Assembly (NCBI GenBank): GCA_030248295.1
Contig: JASANH010001644.1
Location: forward strand, 22,492 to 86,491
Length of the DNA: 64,000 nt
Reading direction: 5' to 3'
Source of the DNA: Mesodorylaimus sp. YZB2_4
Lineage: Eukaryota; Nematoda; Enoplea; Dorylaimida; Dorylaimidae
Shown: piece by piece, positions 33,960 through 44,346 of the stretch
Layout of the letters: each line of letters starts with the position of its first letter
How positions within the stretch are numbered: position 1 is the first letter of the stretch
Position numbers and translations under genes: made by a program
Notes under the pieces: generated by a model
The model's input: only the letters and a program-made list of their open reading frames with translations
Database searches by the model: none
Told to the model about the DNA's origin: nothing

Positions 33960-34265
33960 GACAAAGGGGGAGGGGGGGGGGGGGGCCCTCAAGAGGGGAA
34001 AAGGGGGGTTCCCCAAAAAAAAAAAAATTTTGTGCACACTCCTCTTTTTTTAATTCACCTATTACACAGGGCGCCCCGCGACCGACGACGCGCGGGCCGC
34101 CCCCCCCCTCTTAGGGAACACACACCCACACATCTCTTCTTAAAGAAATTGTATGATGCTGGCGCCCCAGCGGACGAACAAACAACAAACGAACACTCTC
34201 AAGACATCGCTGATTACAGAAAGTGGGGAGGGGAGGGGAAGGGAACCCAACCCCCCCCCCCCCTG
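33960..34265. repeat. Cluster of G, C and A homopolymer tracts
   Basis: Within 300 bp there is a G run (about 33968-33984), an A run (34014-34026), and C runs at about 34100-34108 and 34250-34262. Frames crossing them (Gly- or Pro-rich) are artefacts. Confidence 0.8.
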
Positions 34266-34340
34266 CTGCTGGAACTCTCAGTCGGCTCGACTCACGCCAA
34301 CTCTCATAGTCAACCCCACAAATGTATTGTACCTACTTAC

Positions 34341-34857
34341 TTGAGGAAAGAAGACGTGGAGCATGTAAAATCTTTTCGCCGCTCGGCGCCAGCATTTCCA
34401 TTAGCTCCATTTCGTCATCAGCCAGTCCGTCCTCGTCGCGATGAGCCATATTGTCGTCCCATGACTCATTTCCATCGTCTTCAGATCGGCGAGTTTCAGC
34501 CGTGTCGTCATCTGTGTGTTTAAAGGTTTCGATTGCCAACTGATAGTCACTCAAACTTTCATCATCTTCAAACCGACCACCAGCGAGATCGTTTGAAATG
34601 CTCGGTGCCTCTTCCATCACTTCGTTATAATCTTTTGTGTGCCAGTCTGGGTGAGATGAAGGTTCACGCAGCGAGCCTGAAAATTCTCTGATGCAATTTC
34701 GATGTTCCTCTGCTAAATCCAGCAGCACTTCGATTCGATCGTGACCATAACTCGGCTTTTCCTGCTTGAAGAAGTCGTCGAAACGTCGCTTAGTGTTTTC
34801 GGACACTCGAACTTGAATTCGAATCATAGCTGATTTTTTGGGCCTACCAGGTCCCAT
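34341..34857 (-). CDS. Hypothetical acidic protein with N-terminal GRPKK motif (first exon)
   Basis: ATG at 34857 begins GPGRPKKSAMIRIQVRVSEN, a basic AT-hook-like start followed by a segment that could form a strand-helix DNA-binding fold. The remainder is strongly acidic (ESLSDYQLAIE, DDDTAETRRSEDDGNESWD, DEDGLADDEMELMEM). The frame runs without interruption for about 172 codons and meets a consensus splice donor (CTCAA|GTAAGTAGG) at 34341, so it is probably a genuine exon. The basic head and acidic tail suggest a chromatin or transcription protein or a transposon accessory protein; the family is not recognised. Confidence 0.5.
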
Positions 34858-35328
34858 TATGAAGTCCGATTGATTTGTCCACAAAAAAGGAAGGAATCTT
34901 GGGTCCCCTCGCTCACTAAAGCAAAGCCTTTGATGAACTCACGATCAGTCGTTTTTATCAAGGAAAGCTTTCGCTTCTGTTCGTGCCACTAACAAGGACC
35001 AGGATATCTGGAAGGGGAGTAACCGGTTTGGGAAAAAGAGAATGACGCAGTCGGGCGTGGACGGAATAATCCCGGTGTGTCTTTCCTATTGGTGCTTGCC
35101 GCCCGCGCTCCAAGCCACGCCTCCTTCCCGGCCTAGGCCCCCCCCCCCCCCCAAAAAAAAAACTCAAGACAAAGCTTGAAGATTGCCCGCTTAGGAATAA
35201 AGAAATTTCTTTTCTCTCGTGGCCAAAACACACTCAAAAATTTTTGTTCAGCAGCTCAACAACACACAACAAAATCACCACACAAATTCTACAGCGGTGA
35301 ACAGATACCAGGAATCGACACACGATTC

Positions 35329-35560
35329 TCAATCGAAAGGGTTATAGACCTTATTCTTCAGTTCACCGTTGAATCCAGTTGCACCTTTCTCTTCGTCCCG
35401 AGTATCCCAAAACTGACGTCGAACTGCCGTAGCCACGCAGTCCGGAACTGGCCAGATTTCGTTGCCATGTTGACCAACTATGGATGTTGGAGGGACAGTA
35501 CGACCATAATCTCCAATTCTGAAAAATGCAAAAGATGAAAACGTGCTGCTGGATTGTTGT
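35329..35560 (-). CDS. P2X7-C-like cysteine domain gene, downstream exon
   Basis: The minus-strand frame RIGDYGRTVPPTSIVGQHGN is followed by WPVPDCVATAVRRQFW and GATGF. This resembles the end of the P2X7 receptor intracellular (P2RX7_C) domain, where a P-x-C-V-x-x-x-I-R-x-x-F-P ... Y-T-G-F pattern is usual. It lies 300 bp downstream of the Cys-rich exon at 35861-36259, in the order the domain requires. An acceptor is plausible near 35530. No receptor transmembrane part is nearby; many invertebrate proteins carry this domain alone. Confidence 0.45.
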
Positions 35561-35860
35561 GAGTGTGCGTGCAGATGACTAAGAAAAACATATTCGCTGA
35601 AGGCAAGGTTTTTTTGATTGATCACTGACACTGAATATGCTCATGAGCATCAACTTGTTGAGTCGATTTTCTGGAACATATATGGTCCCTGCGCATCGCA
35701 GTCTAGATCATCAGTTAGTTGCACTCGGAAAAGTCAATAGGACATGCATGCACAGGGCATTTACTGTACAAGGCATTAGACACTTGTCCGACAAAGGCCT
35801 CCCATACATAAGCAGTCATAGTCTGGAAACTGCATGGACAAAGGCTAAGTGAAAATATGC

Positions 35861-36259
35861 TTACTTCATTGCCACTTTTTGATACACTTTAAATCGGCGA
35901 TTTATCGCGTTTCGAACTCGGCACTTTGCTGCCTGGTGCATCCAAGTACGGAACTCAGTCGATTCAGTGAGACATTGCCCTACAGTGACGCCGTGCACGA
36001 AAGGAGCTTGGCAGCAAAACCAACTTCTTTCTTCTACGTTCCCACTGCACTGAAGACAAAATTGCAAAGATGATTTCACTGTAGAAACATTAAAATTGGA
36101 CCTACTCACGTGATTGCAACTACAGTAGCGGCTGGGATCTGTCGTTGGCGCCAATGTGGAACGAGTCGACGACGGACGAGCCGATAAGGAGCGAGCTGTG
36201 GTCACTGTTGACGACGACCGCGCCATACGCCATTGACGCCTTCGAGCACAATTGGACAT
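35861..36259 (-). CDS. P2X7-C-like cysteine domain gene, upstream exon
   Basis: A Ser/Arg-rich N-terminal part is followed by YCSCNH, LQFCLQCSGNVEERSWFCCQ and VGQCLTESTEFRTW, then NRRFKVYQKVA. The order C-x-C, then CC, then C near a T-E-S-x-E-F segment, then an R-R-(F/Y)-x-x-Y helix, is that of the P2X7 C-terminal zinc-binding domain. Combined with the exon at 35329-35560, about 130 residues of the domain are covered. The gene's 5' end is not resolved. An unrelated Cys-rich protein remains possible. Confidence 0.45.
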   Translation of the reverse strand: MSNCARRRQWRMARSSSTVTTARSLSARPSSTRSTLAPTTDPSRYCSCNHVSRSNFNVSTVKSSLQFCLQCSGNVEERSWFCCQAPFVHGVTVGQCLTESTEFRTWMHQAAKCRVRNAINRRFKVYQKVAMK

Positions 36260-37170
36260 TGCGAAATGGATAAGAATAATTTTAAGTTCAGATGAAAAGC
36301 GGCAAAGTTATCAAAACAATGCGCATGAAGCAACCAGCGGGGTTCGTGCCACTTCTCAACTGATCCCGAGTCCTCTAGCTCCTGGCAAAGACACCAACTG
36401 GCATCTTCTCCACTCCACCACATCAGCCGCCAGGGTGTGAAAAAAAGCCGGTTTCTAGGAAACATGCCTTTGGCCTTTGCCTCCAACATGAGACGATTCC
36501 TCAAGGCCTTTCGATGAATTATCTTGGCCTATGCATTTAGGACGCAGTTGGCCAATAAGCGAGTTGAAAAAGTCAGGTAGGCCACCTTTGGAAGACTGTT
36601 GCATAAAACGGCTGCATCACAGCGTCCTGCTGGACTCGCCTCACCTACACACCCCCACCATTACTCCGTACTCCGCGTACCTAACATATCTAATAAGTAC
36701 ACCATGTAAATCCTTTGTGAGCGCCTGTCTATCGCATTCTGCCGTCTTGGACGAGAAAACAAATAGATTCTAGGCGAGTGAGCGCAGGAATGGGAGCCAA
36801 ATGACACGCGTAGAACGAGCGAACACAGATTAGATTATGAGGAAACCCCTGTAAAGACTCAATATTTGGTGCTGCTAAGATGTAATGCTCGCCAAGCATG
36901 GTAAGGGAGAGGAAATGATGCTGCAATAGGTGCTAAAAGTAGACACTGACCACTGTCCACTTGGATTTTGGTTCTACGCGCTCAGTCTTTCTTTCTTGCC
37001 CAAACAGTTTGGCACGACTTTCAATGGCTTTTGACCATCAGGGTGCCATATACCACACAGCTATGGTTAAAAATTTTAAACGGTCGTATGAATTTACCTG
37101 CGTTTCGTGCAAAAGAAATGGTGCATTACGATTCCATTCACCATTTAATTTATGAGAAAACCCCTCTTGG

Positions 37171-37192
37171 GGGGGGGGGGGGGGGGGGGGGG
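37171..37192. repeat. Poly(G) homopolymer, about 22 bases
   Basis: A pure G run of the same length as the one at 5219, surrounded by unremarkable sequence. Confidence 0.9.
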
Positions 37193-37826
37193 AAGGAAAG
37201 ACCAAGGAGGCGCGACGATGAGAAAAGCCACGAATCACCTGTCACGTGATGATGCGCGAGAAATGAAGAAAAATGCAAAACTCATGGATGAAGTGGGAGT
37301 TGAACTTGCACATAGCAGAACTAATTAGCACCAATCCAAGCGCCTTTTCCCCTCGGCCACGTCTGCCACTGACAACTCTGGTGCGATTGATAAACTCACT
37401 ATCGGACGGGACATCGCGGCGTTTCGCTACTGGAGAGCGACCAGCTTCTCGTGTCGTGGTGCAAACACTGACAAATTAGCATTTTATCCTGTTTTGGATG
37501 AACTCCTTGTCTTGGCTGTGCCACGTCTTGTGTCATGTTCGTTTCGCTCTGGCGTAAAGACGCGTAATCGATTGGTTCAGAGAAAGACAAACAAACAGCC
37601 ACGCAAGCCACATAGCACTGGGCGACTCGTGAGTTTATACTTACTGAAAAAAAACTTACTTCTTTCCCTGTGCCCTCCCCTCCCCTGAACGACAACGGCA
37701 ACAGTAGCTCCCACCTAGTCCCTATCAGATCATAGTTTGAATATCACGCTCTTTGCGATAAGAAACACCTGCCTGAAAATATTTGGCTCCAGAAATTGCC
37801 GAAAATCGAGGCCTACCCATTTCCTT

Positions 37827-38029
37827 TAATTCGTCGTAGTACTGCAATCATTCACCTCCGGATTCAGGATGGCAAACTTGGATCCTTGCTTTTCCAGTTT
37901 GAAGCGACCAGGCTCGCGTTTGTGTAATTCATTTGTCTCGTTTACAAACCATCTGGCCATCAGGCGTTGCCACTCGTCCCGCTTTTCAGGCAGCACAATG
38001 TCATCCAGCGAAAGTGCTGCTATGGCCAT
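37827..38029 (-). CDS. Hypothetical exon
   Basis: ATG at 38029 opens a 66-codon frame (AIAALSLDDIVLPEKRDEWQ; RLMARWFVNETNELHKREPG; FKLEKQGSKFAILNPEVND). Composition is that of a soluble helical protein and the ATG context is clean, but no family is recognised. It lies 1.6 kb upstream of the P2X7-C-like exons on the same strand and could be an upstream exon of that gene. Confidence 0.35.
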
Positions 38030-38224
38030 GTAAACTAAAAAGAAAAAATTTCAGTTAAGAGAGGGTTTCTTAGAGATTCAACACAGGGCTGGCCAGTCGA
38101 CTTTTTTGAACCCCCTTCTTTTTACGTGCTTCATCGAAAGTACTCACAAAACTGATATTCCTCGCCGAAGTAAAATGTTCCTAATATGCCTATATATAGA
38201 AATATAGGACATTAAAGGTAAAAA

Positions 38225-39300
38225 GTGATCGCTTTCAGTCAAAAAATCATAACTTGCTCACTTTGGGGTCTAAAACAATTTAAAAAAAAAGAAATTACCG
38301 CAACATTGCAAGGAATACGAATCTTTTTTTTAATTAGCCTAGCTCTAACCCTTAATGGAATATTCGACAAAAACCGTTCGCGATTAGCCGTGATCAGGCA
38401 CATAATCGATGATGGGTGAATTATAAAAGCCAAGTCTCCCAATTTTTTTTCATTAAAATAGTTGATCGGGTCGCTACAACACAAAACATCCCGAATCTGA
38501 GCACTACGGACCACAGTTATTGTGCATAAGGCCGATAACTGCGCCCCATTTCGGCAATTTTAGTTAATCGTGGTCGATTATCCTGCCTGTTGATTACTCG
38601 CGCCAATCAGTGATAGCCTATCTCGTAGCCCTTGAAAAAAGCTTCAAAATGGTTTCTTGTCGCGTTAGAATTCGTTGAGTTTAGATATAGATATTGCCCT
38701 AGATATTGAGCGAAATCTAAAATTCGACTGAAGCGCGGGAAATTCAAATTTTCGAATTTTTGTGAAAAGGCCTGTTTTTAGAACGATTCCACTTGTGTAG
38801 GGTTCCAGATGCTCAGTAAAGACACGATATTGATAATTATAAGCATTCGCGCACTCTTTAACCCAGATAAATGTATTTACATACACTAGACTGCCTGCTT
38901 CTAGAGTGTTGGAAATAATAAGGATAATAGTGTGACAAAAAAATGGGGGAACAGTTCTGCAAGTATTGTTAAATTGTTAGATGCTCTCGCTCAAGGGCTG
39001 GCCTGACTGTCCTTGCTGGTGTAGCCAAAATCTACGCAGTCAGCCGGCGGGCTGTGTGAGGTCACGTCTGGCCAGGCTTGGGGAGGGGGCCTAGATGTCG
39101 CTCAGTTCACCTACTGCTCTTTTGCTGGTGTAGTCAGTCAGCTATATGCGCAGTCAGTCGGCCCGCCCGTCGAGTGAGGCCGCGTCTGGTTAGACTGGGG
39201 GCCTAGATATCGCTCGCCGCCCAGGTGCATGATCACTTCACCTTCTGCTCTCGTCTTGGCAGGTTGCATTAGCGGAAAATTGGCCCTTAGGCACTTCGAC
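38225..39300. other. AT-rich intergenic DNA with a short internal repeat
   Basis: No gene is recognised. At 38990-39260, two imperfect copies of a roughly 120-bp unit occur (CTGACTG..CTTGCTGGTGTAG..CAGTCAGCCGGCGGGC and CTTTTGCTGGTGTAGTCAGT..CAGTCAGTCGGCCCGCC, each followed by GTGAGG.C.CGTCTGG). Confidence 0.5.
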
Positions 39301-39867
39301 ATCATCTACCCTGACTGAACAGTCAAACCTTTACTTTTTGTTTGTGATAATATTCGTTGTAATACTTTTTGTGATTGGTTATTGATGTTTTCGTCTTATC
39401 AAGCGCTAATATTGGTGCTTCTTTTGGTTGAAATGCTTTACCCCGAGCTGCTGCACTTTTTTGCGCTGCGTAGTGGTTGAAGCTCCTGGAAGATTGCCAC
39501 CGTCCGCCCCCCCCCCCCCCCCTGACTGCCACCACCTCGAGCGGAGGAAGAGAAGTATTGCACCTGCCGCGAACATCCAGACGTCTATCCACCGATTCCA
39601 AAGTTCTAGAAAAGGTAAGACCCATAATTCTTTTCTTGGCGTGTGGCGTGAGCGCGCGTTGCGCGTGGCGCGCGGCCGCCGATGCGTCTCCACGTCCCCG
39701 TCGTGGCGGCTGGGGCTTTACACTTTATGGGTAATCCTTTAGTTAGTGTTCCGTCACCTTGGATCACCACCTGGAAACCCATTTCAATGTAAGGTGGCAG
39801 AGAGTGATGCGAATGGAACATGATGTATGATAGAATATGTGATACGTGCGATACACGTGTGCCATTG

Positions 39868-40030
39868 GTTCATGTTCATGTTTTACCACATCACCAAACG
39901 CTTATGCGCACTCGATGGTGAAGGGACTCATTTTACACGAAATAATTTACTGGCCCGCGAGTCGAACACTCGCCCGTAACTGCGCACCTGGCGTGAGAGG
40001 CAGACGCCTTACCCACCAGGCCACGAGACC
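39868..40030 (-). repeat. tRNA-derived SINE, copy 2
   Basis: On the minus strand the head begins near 40030 (CTCGTGGCCTGGTGGGTAAG, A-box-like). It then shows CTGCCTCTCACGCCAGG and a T-arm-like hairpin GCGAG-TGTTCGA-CTCGC containing the B box (39956-39972). The body ends in GTGGTAAAACATGAACATGA, a microsatellite-type tail. It shares about 75% identity with 17647-17811. Confidence 0.8.
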
Positions 40031-40693
40031 CGCTAGATTGGTTGCTTACCCTGTTATAAGGGAGATAGAAGTTTGATTTTAACTACTGATTTGTACTCTG
40101 TCAGAGTTGGGGGCATTGGATGCCATCTGGTTTTTACTCTGCTGTTTATGTGACCTAGGAGAGATCTCAGCGCATTGAAATGGAACAAAAGCATGCCTAC
40201 AGTAACTAGTGTGGCTTTTTTTAGGGAGTATCGTATCCTAAATGTGTTCGCACGCAACTGAACCAAAGCATAATGAAAGGCATTTAGCTGACACTATTTT
40301 CTATCCGTAGCATCACTTATTGCTCCTTCAATCAGCGCATCAATATCGTAGGCACTGCTTGCAATCATGTCATCGAACACTTCCTGGTCAATGACCATAG
40401 ACTCTTGCGCATCTGCCGCCACTTTGTCGGTGCTAATTTCAGCTGCTGCTCCACCACTAGGGCGTCCTCTTCCTCTCTCACTACCTCGTCCACGGCCTCT
40501 CCGGCTTGCAGGAGCTGCCTTACCGCTTGTTGGGCCTTCCTGCCCAGCAATTATTTCGCGCTTACTGGCGTAACACTAAAACCAACCCTGGATTTGAGTT
40601 GGGGTCAACTAGTCGTCCATGTTTGGGAACGGCAGCCGCTTATCCTTATCTACCTGCTGCGAAAAGCACTTGATGCCTGTTGATGCACCTTCG

Positions 40694-41500
40694 TCAAACT
40701 TTTGAGCGAGGTAACTTGTTTGGAAGTGGTTTGAAAGACTTCGCATCTTGGCGGACTTTTAGCGCCCAGCCCATAGTTAGCCGTTGTATGCCCTTGGGAT
40801 CACGTTTTTCTTTCCCTTCAGAACGGATTGCATCAGTAACACTGGGTAATGATCTTAGATCACTCGCAGCGATGTGGTCGGCATAAGTCTTGATGCTAAA
40901 ATCCCGAAGTGATTGCCGCTCTTTTTGGTATTGGTGCTTGCAAATGCAAACGTGTTTGAACCAATTATAATCAGATGTGTATACTTTGATGCATCCTTCT
41001 TCGCACGCATATAGGCGATGACGGTTGGGGCCTTCTGACTGATCAGGATTATCTGTGTTCGTGGCTGCAGCACCGTGAATGCTTCTAGGAGCCTCAACAA
41101 TGTCGTCGCTTACATCAGGTACTGACGCTTCGCTGCCGTGGACGGGCTGGGGCTCTTGAGGTCTGATGTGGTTTGTTATGAAGGCTACCCAATTTTCCCT
41201 GAATGTCTCAAAGTCGTCATTAGTGTGAACCGAACCCTTAGTGGAAGCTTTGTGAATTTGCAGAAAAGGCAATAGCTCGGATCTGTCTGTCACCAACAGT
41301 TCCTTTCCTGATCCAATGTTGTATGCATCCCAACCGCGAATTTTGCAACGGCGATACTCGAAATTATGGAAGTGCGTAATCTGATCGAGAGCGCCTTAAC
41401 TTGTGCCTATTACCATTTCGAAAGTGATTGGAGCATGTGTAAAATTTAGAAACATCCGAAGACCCTCCGCTGAGATATGTCCGTCTTCATTTGCACGATA
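40694..41500 (-). pseudogene. Zinc-finger protein gene of unknown function, one in-frame stop
   Basis: A minus-strand frame extends from about 41500 (ANEDGHISAEGLRMFLNFTH) to 40694, interrupted once by TAA near 41395. It includes FEYRRCKIRGWDAYNIGSGK, an acidic linker, a C2H2-like finger (LYACEEGCIKVYTSDYNWFK followed by HVCICKH), and a C-terminal MGWALKV segment. The finger followed by a G-W-A-L-K block recalls a family of uncharacterised zinc-finger proteins that I remember from invertebrates, many possibly transposon-related. The single stop could be a mutation or sequencing error. Confidence 0.5.
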
Positions 41501-41569
41501 GATTGGTTATAGGTCTAGTGGCCATATCAATATTTGCGGCCGCTGTACAAGGGCAGGTAATAAAGCTAG

Positions 41570-41866
41570 TAGCTTGTGAGGGGAGGACACGATTTGAAAA
41601 ATTTTAGTGCTACTGCTCCGAAGACGATTCTGCTGTCATCTGCGAACAACCGCGTCTCACAGTTTCGACTATAAGAAATCAGCCGTGCAGTGAAAAGGCC
41701 GTCAGCCTGATCGTAAAAAGTAACGACTGCAATGTCAACATCGACAAAGTGATGCCGAGAATCAAAGTGATCGATAAGAGTATCGACGGGTGCGGCTTCT
41801 TTTGTGCGAGAGCGGTGATGGTTAATTGTCGCAATTGCGAGTGCTCCTGCCCCAAGATCAGTCAGG
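41570..41866 (-). CDS. Hypothetical exon (about 97 open codons)
   Basis: The frame reads DLGAGALAIATINHHRSRTK, HFVDVDIAVVTFYDQADGLF and CETRLFADDSRIVFGAVALK without a stop. It has no ATG and lies immediately upstream of the zinc-finger frame on the same strand, so it is most likely a preceding exon of that gene. The alternating hydrophobic pattern suggests beta strands; no family recognised. Confidence 0.4.
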
Positions 41867-41928
41867 AGTAAGTGAGACTACGCAGGTAATTTCTATACAC
41901 AGCCAGCCAGCCGGCCTGTAGCGAGACC

Positions 41929-42450
41929 ATAGGAGGGAGGAGGAATAAGCTTATCAAACACCCGTACGAATATATTCAGGACTACTACCGTAAACACTAC
42001 GACGAGCTCACTGGTCGTTGGGAGAGAACCCCTGCCCAGCACGCCCAAAAGCACGCTTTTCTTTATCAACCGGCAAACTACCGCAAGAATCCGAAGTGAA
42101 TCGAAGGGAGTGTTTGTAACTTTTCGCGAGGAAACAACAGCGTTAGATGGCCTAATTACTTCCAAATTAACCCTGGCCGAATTAGTCCACAAGAAACGAG
42201 GTGGAGGGGAAATCCGAGAACCAGGACGAAATATCACGAGACCCAGTCTGGTCCTGCGGCTGATCGAGAGTGTACAAGTATCGTTCCAAACTACAAATAT
42301 AACGAGCACGACAGAATCTGGCTTATCCCTGAGCAGTCGATACGCCAAAACGCTCTCTTTAGTAGTCTCCACGACAACTTTAAGCGATATGATCTGCTGC
42401 AATATCACCTATTTCGTAAAACTTTGGGAAGAATGAGTGACAAGCCCTGA
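41929..42450 (+). pseudogene. Unrecognised coding frame with one in-frame TGA
   Basis: From about 41929 the plus strand is open for 56 codons (HPYEYIQDYYRKHYDELTGR; AFLYQPANYRKNP). It then has a TGA (42097-42099) and stays open in the same frame for another 116 codons to TGA 42448-42450. The second part is rich in Arg, Asn, Tyr and His (PNYKYNEHDRIWLIPEQS; HDNFKRYDLLQYHLFRKTLG). Aromatic and charged composition over 170 codons is unlike the surrounding DNA and argues for real coding. No ATG start is evident. It neighbours the dUTPase/TK pair. Confidence 0.45.
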
Positions 42451-42486
42451 TACTCACAGGCATGCGAACTGACTTAATTTTCTCCC

Positions 42487-42900
42487 TATTGCCTAGATAT
42501 CTACTTCCGTGTAAACAAAACATTCATGAGTACATATCGTATGAACATGAGCCAGTAAGCACTGCCCCTGGTAGCCTAAATCCAGCTTACAAGCCTTTGA
42601 AAGTCATAAATACTTACCCAGCCTGATTTACGGAGAGAAGCGGGACGGCGGAATATGGTAACGATTATGACCAGTCGGCAGGTCCGAATAAGGAGTGAGC
42701 CAGGGCTAGAATTGAAACAAATCAATACCAAAATAAAAAAAATTTCGAATATAGAGACAAGAAAAATACTGACCACGATAAATTGTCGAAAGAAGATCAG
42801 CTACCTCATGAAAAAAGGTATAAAAAGGACCCCAGATATCCCGAAATTTTCTGTTCGTATTTAAGCACAACTGTGATTCTGTCTGTATCGATCTTCATAC
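42487..42900 (+). pseudogene. Unrecognised coding frames, fragmented
   Basis: Two frames follow the preceding one on the same strand. The first (about 42487-42625) contains KQNIHEYISYEHEPVS and GSLNPAYKPLKVINTY. The second (about 42632-42865) contains NDYDQSAGPNKE, one TGA, then a hydrophilic lysine/tyrosine-rich stretch (DKLSKEDQLPHEKRYKKDPR). Composition continues that of 41929-42450, so these may be exons or frameshifted parts of one protein. Confidence 0.35.
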
Positions 42901-42989
42901 TGGGTGGGGGCTGGGCTAGCTCGGTAGATTACTGTATATTTGCAAGAAACGCCAGATCATTCAGCGCGACAGAACCGTCAAAGTCTAAA

Positions 42990-43139
42990 TGGACCATGTG
43001 GACGATCAGCCGGGCGACGGTGGTGAGGCGGCTGGCCCAAGCACATCGTGTAAAAATACTGTAAAAAAGGCGGCAATTAAAAAATCTGGCTCGTTGAAAG
43101 ACATGGCCGCGCGCGCATACAAGGCCGCGGTGGGTGAAT
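42990..43139 (+). CDS. Small hypothetical basic protein, about 49 residues
   Basis: ATG at 42990 opens DHVDDQPGDGGEAAGPSTSC and continues with a Lys/Ala-rich part (KKAAIKKSGSLKDMAARAYK) to TAA at 43137-43139. The acidic/Gly start and basic Ala/Lys tail look like a small virion or DNA-binding protein, but this rests on composition only. It directly follows the unidentified frames of 41.9-42.9 kb. Confidence 0.4.
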
Positions 43140-43815
43140 AAGGAAGTACAGGGCTTGAGGTAGTAATATGAACGAGGCCTTTATGCGCCTGAGCCTGTAC
43201 CTATAGATGTGCCTGAGTGTAAAGTAGTAGTGTAGAATTAGGAAGCTGTATGACTTCACATCAATTTACCTAGTCTGAAACTTGCCTTATTCACGCTATT
43301 CAAAATAGGATATGCGCCAGCATGTATAGCGTAGAATTAGGAAATTCTACGGCCATACCTGGCCTGAAACTTGCTTTATTCAAGACAGGATGTGAATATG
43401 CGCCTGCTTGTATAGCTAGGAAATCGTACGGACTTATATTAATTTACCTGCTCTGGTCTGAAACTTGTTTCACACATTAGTCTAGATAAAATGCGCGTTC
43501 GTCTAGATAAAAGAATAGATTTCTCCTGATAGTTTATTTAGTTTTATGTCGAATCAACATATTTTATGTAGTTCAGAAGTAGAATAAAATACTGTAGTTT
43601 CTTCACTCACCCGGCCTTTAAAAGGCGCGACGAAACACGATGTCAATAGATAAACTTCTTAACTCTTACTGTAGCGCATAGAGAGAAAAATAGTTCAAGT
43701 GCAGAATCAGTCAAAAGTTTTACTTTAATTCACCTTCTTCAATGTTAATAAGCCAGCATGCTTATCTCACGACCCAGTCGACCCGGAAGGGCCCGTTCCG
43801 CGCATGCTCACGCCT
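43140..43815. repeat. AT-rich stretch with about 110-bp imperfect tandem units
   Basis: Units with GCGCCTG or TGCGCCAG, ...TGTATAGCGTAGAATTAGGAA..., TACCTGGCCTGAAACTTGC and TTTATTCA recur about three times between 43185 and 43490. No gene is present. The array lies just beyond the 3' end of the dUTPase gene. Confidence 0.55.
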
Positions 43816-43821
43816 AAGTAA

Positions 43822-44346
43822 TCAACAAGTACAACGGGAGAGGTATATTATCGGCTGGCAAATCAGCTGGGCGATGCGCATACCTTGGCCCATGTAAAAC
43901 GGCTGGCGTCCAAAATTGATAAGGAGGGCAGACACTTCGCCTTTGTAGTCTTCGTCGATCACTCCAGCCAGAACATCGATCGAGTACGTTAGTGCTTGAC
44001 CCGAGCGCGGAGCCATCCTTCCATAATGACTGGGCGGTAGCATGATTGCAATCCCGAGAGGAATACACGCCTTTTCTATTGGCCATACAGTCGCATCGAT
44101 TGGAGAAAATGGGTCGAGACCAGCCGATCCGCCCGTTGCCCTTCGAGGTAGAATAAACGTTGCTGCGAGAAGTTCCACGCAAATACTCGGCATCACAATC
44201 TGGGCTTGAGGAGTAGGCGCAGCTTCAATCTGGGCGTGAAGACGGAAGTAAATGATAAGCAAAACGCCAATCTCGCGCCTTTTGAGCAGCCGATCTCTAC
44301 AGGTGGGGGCTTCAGTCACGCGGCCACTAAGGAGATCTAGCGTCAT
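43822..44346 (-). CDS. dut: dUTPase (deoxyuridine 5'-triphosphate nucleotidohydrolase)
   Basis: Hydrolyses dUTP to dUMP and pyrophosphate, keeping uracil out of DNA and feeding dTMP synthesis. ATG at 44346 opens a 174-codon frame. The trimeric-dUTPase motifs are in order: I GSAGLDPFS, II SHYGRMAPRSG, III VLAGVIDEDYKGEV with the catalytic Asp, and IV GMRIAQLICQ. Motif V, the glycine-rich C-terminal G-x-G-S-T-G arm, is not seen before the stop at 43822, so the gene is truncated or the last piece lies in another exon. The first 60 residues are longer than usual and unassigned. A TATA box lies about 90 bp upstream. It diverges from the thymidine kinase gene. The source could be a DNA virus or retroelement, or a host gene. 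Confidence 0.9.
   Translation of the reverse strand: MTLDLLSGRVTEAPTCRDRLLKRREIGVLLIIYFRLHAQIEAAPTPQAQIVMPSICVELLAATFILPRRATGGSAGLDPFSPIDATVWPIEKACIPLGIAIMLPPSHYGRMAPRSGQALTYSIDVLAGVIDEDYKGEVSALLINFGRQPFYMGQGMRIAQLICQPIIYLSRCTC

Noticed and set aside
33869-34523. Plus-strand frames of 80-208 codons with Gly/Pro runs
   Set aside because: They cross several homopolymers and are antisense to a better-supported exon at 34341-34857.
39428-39742. Overlapping frames of about 100 codons on both strands
   Set aside because: They cross a poly(C) tract, lack motifs, and both strands are open, which fits GC-rich low-complexity DNA.
42990-43139. Parvovirus or densovirus VP1-type start (Gly/Ser/Pro-rich, then basic)
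   Set aside because: No phospholipase motif, no capsid jelly-roll and no NS1 helicase are present nearby; composition alone is not enough.
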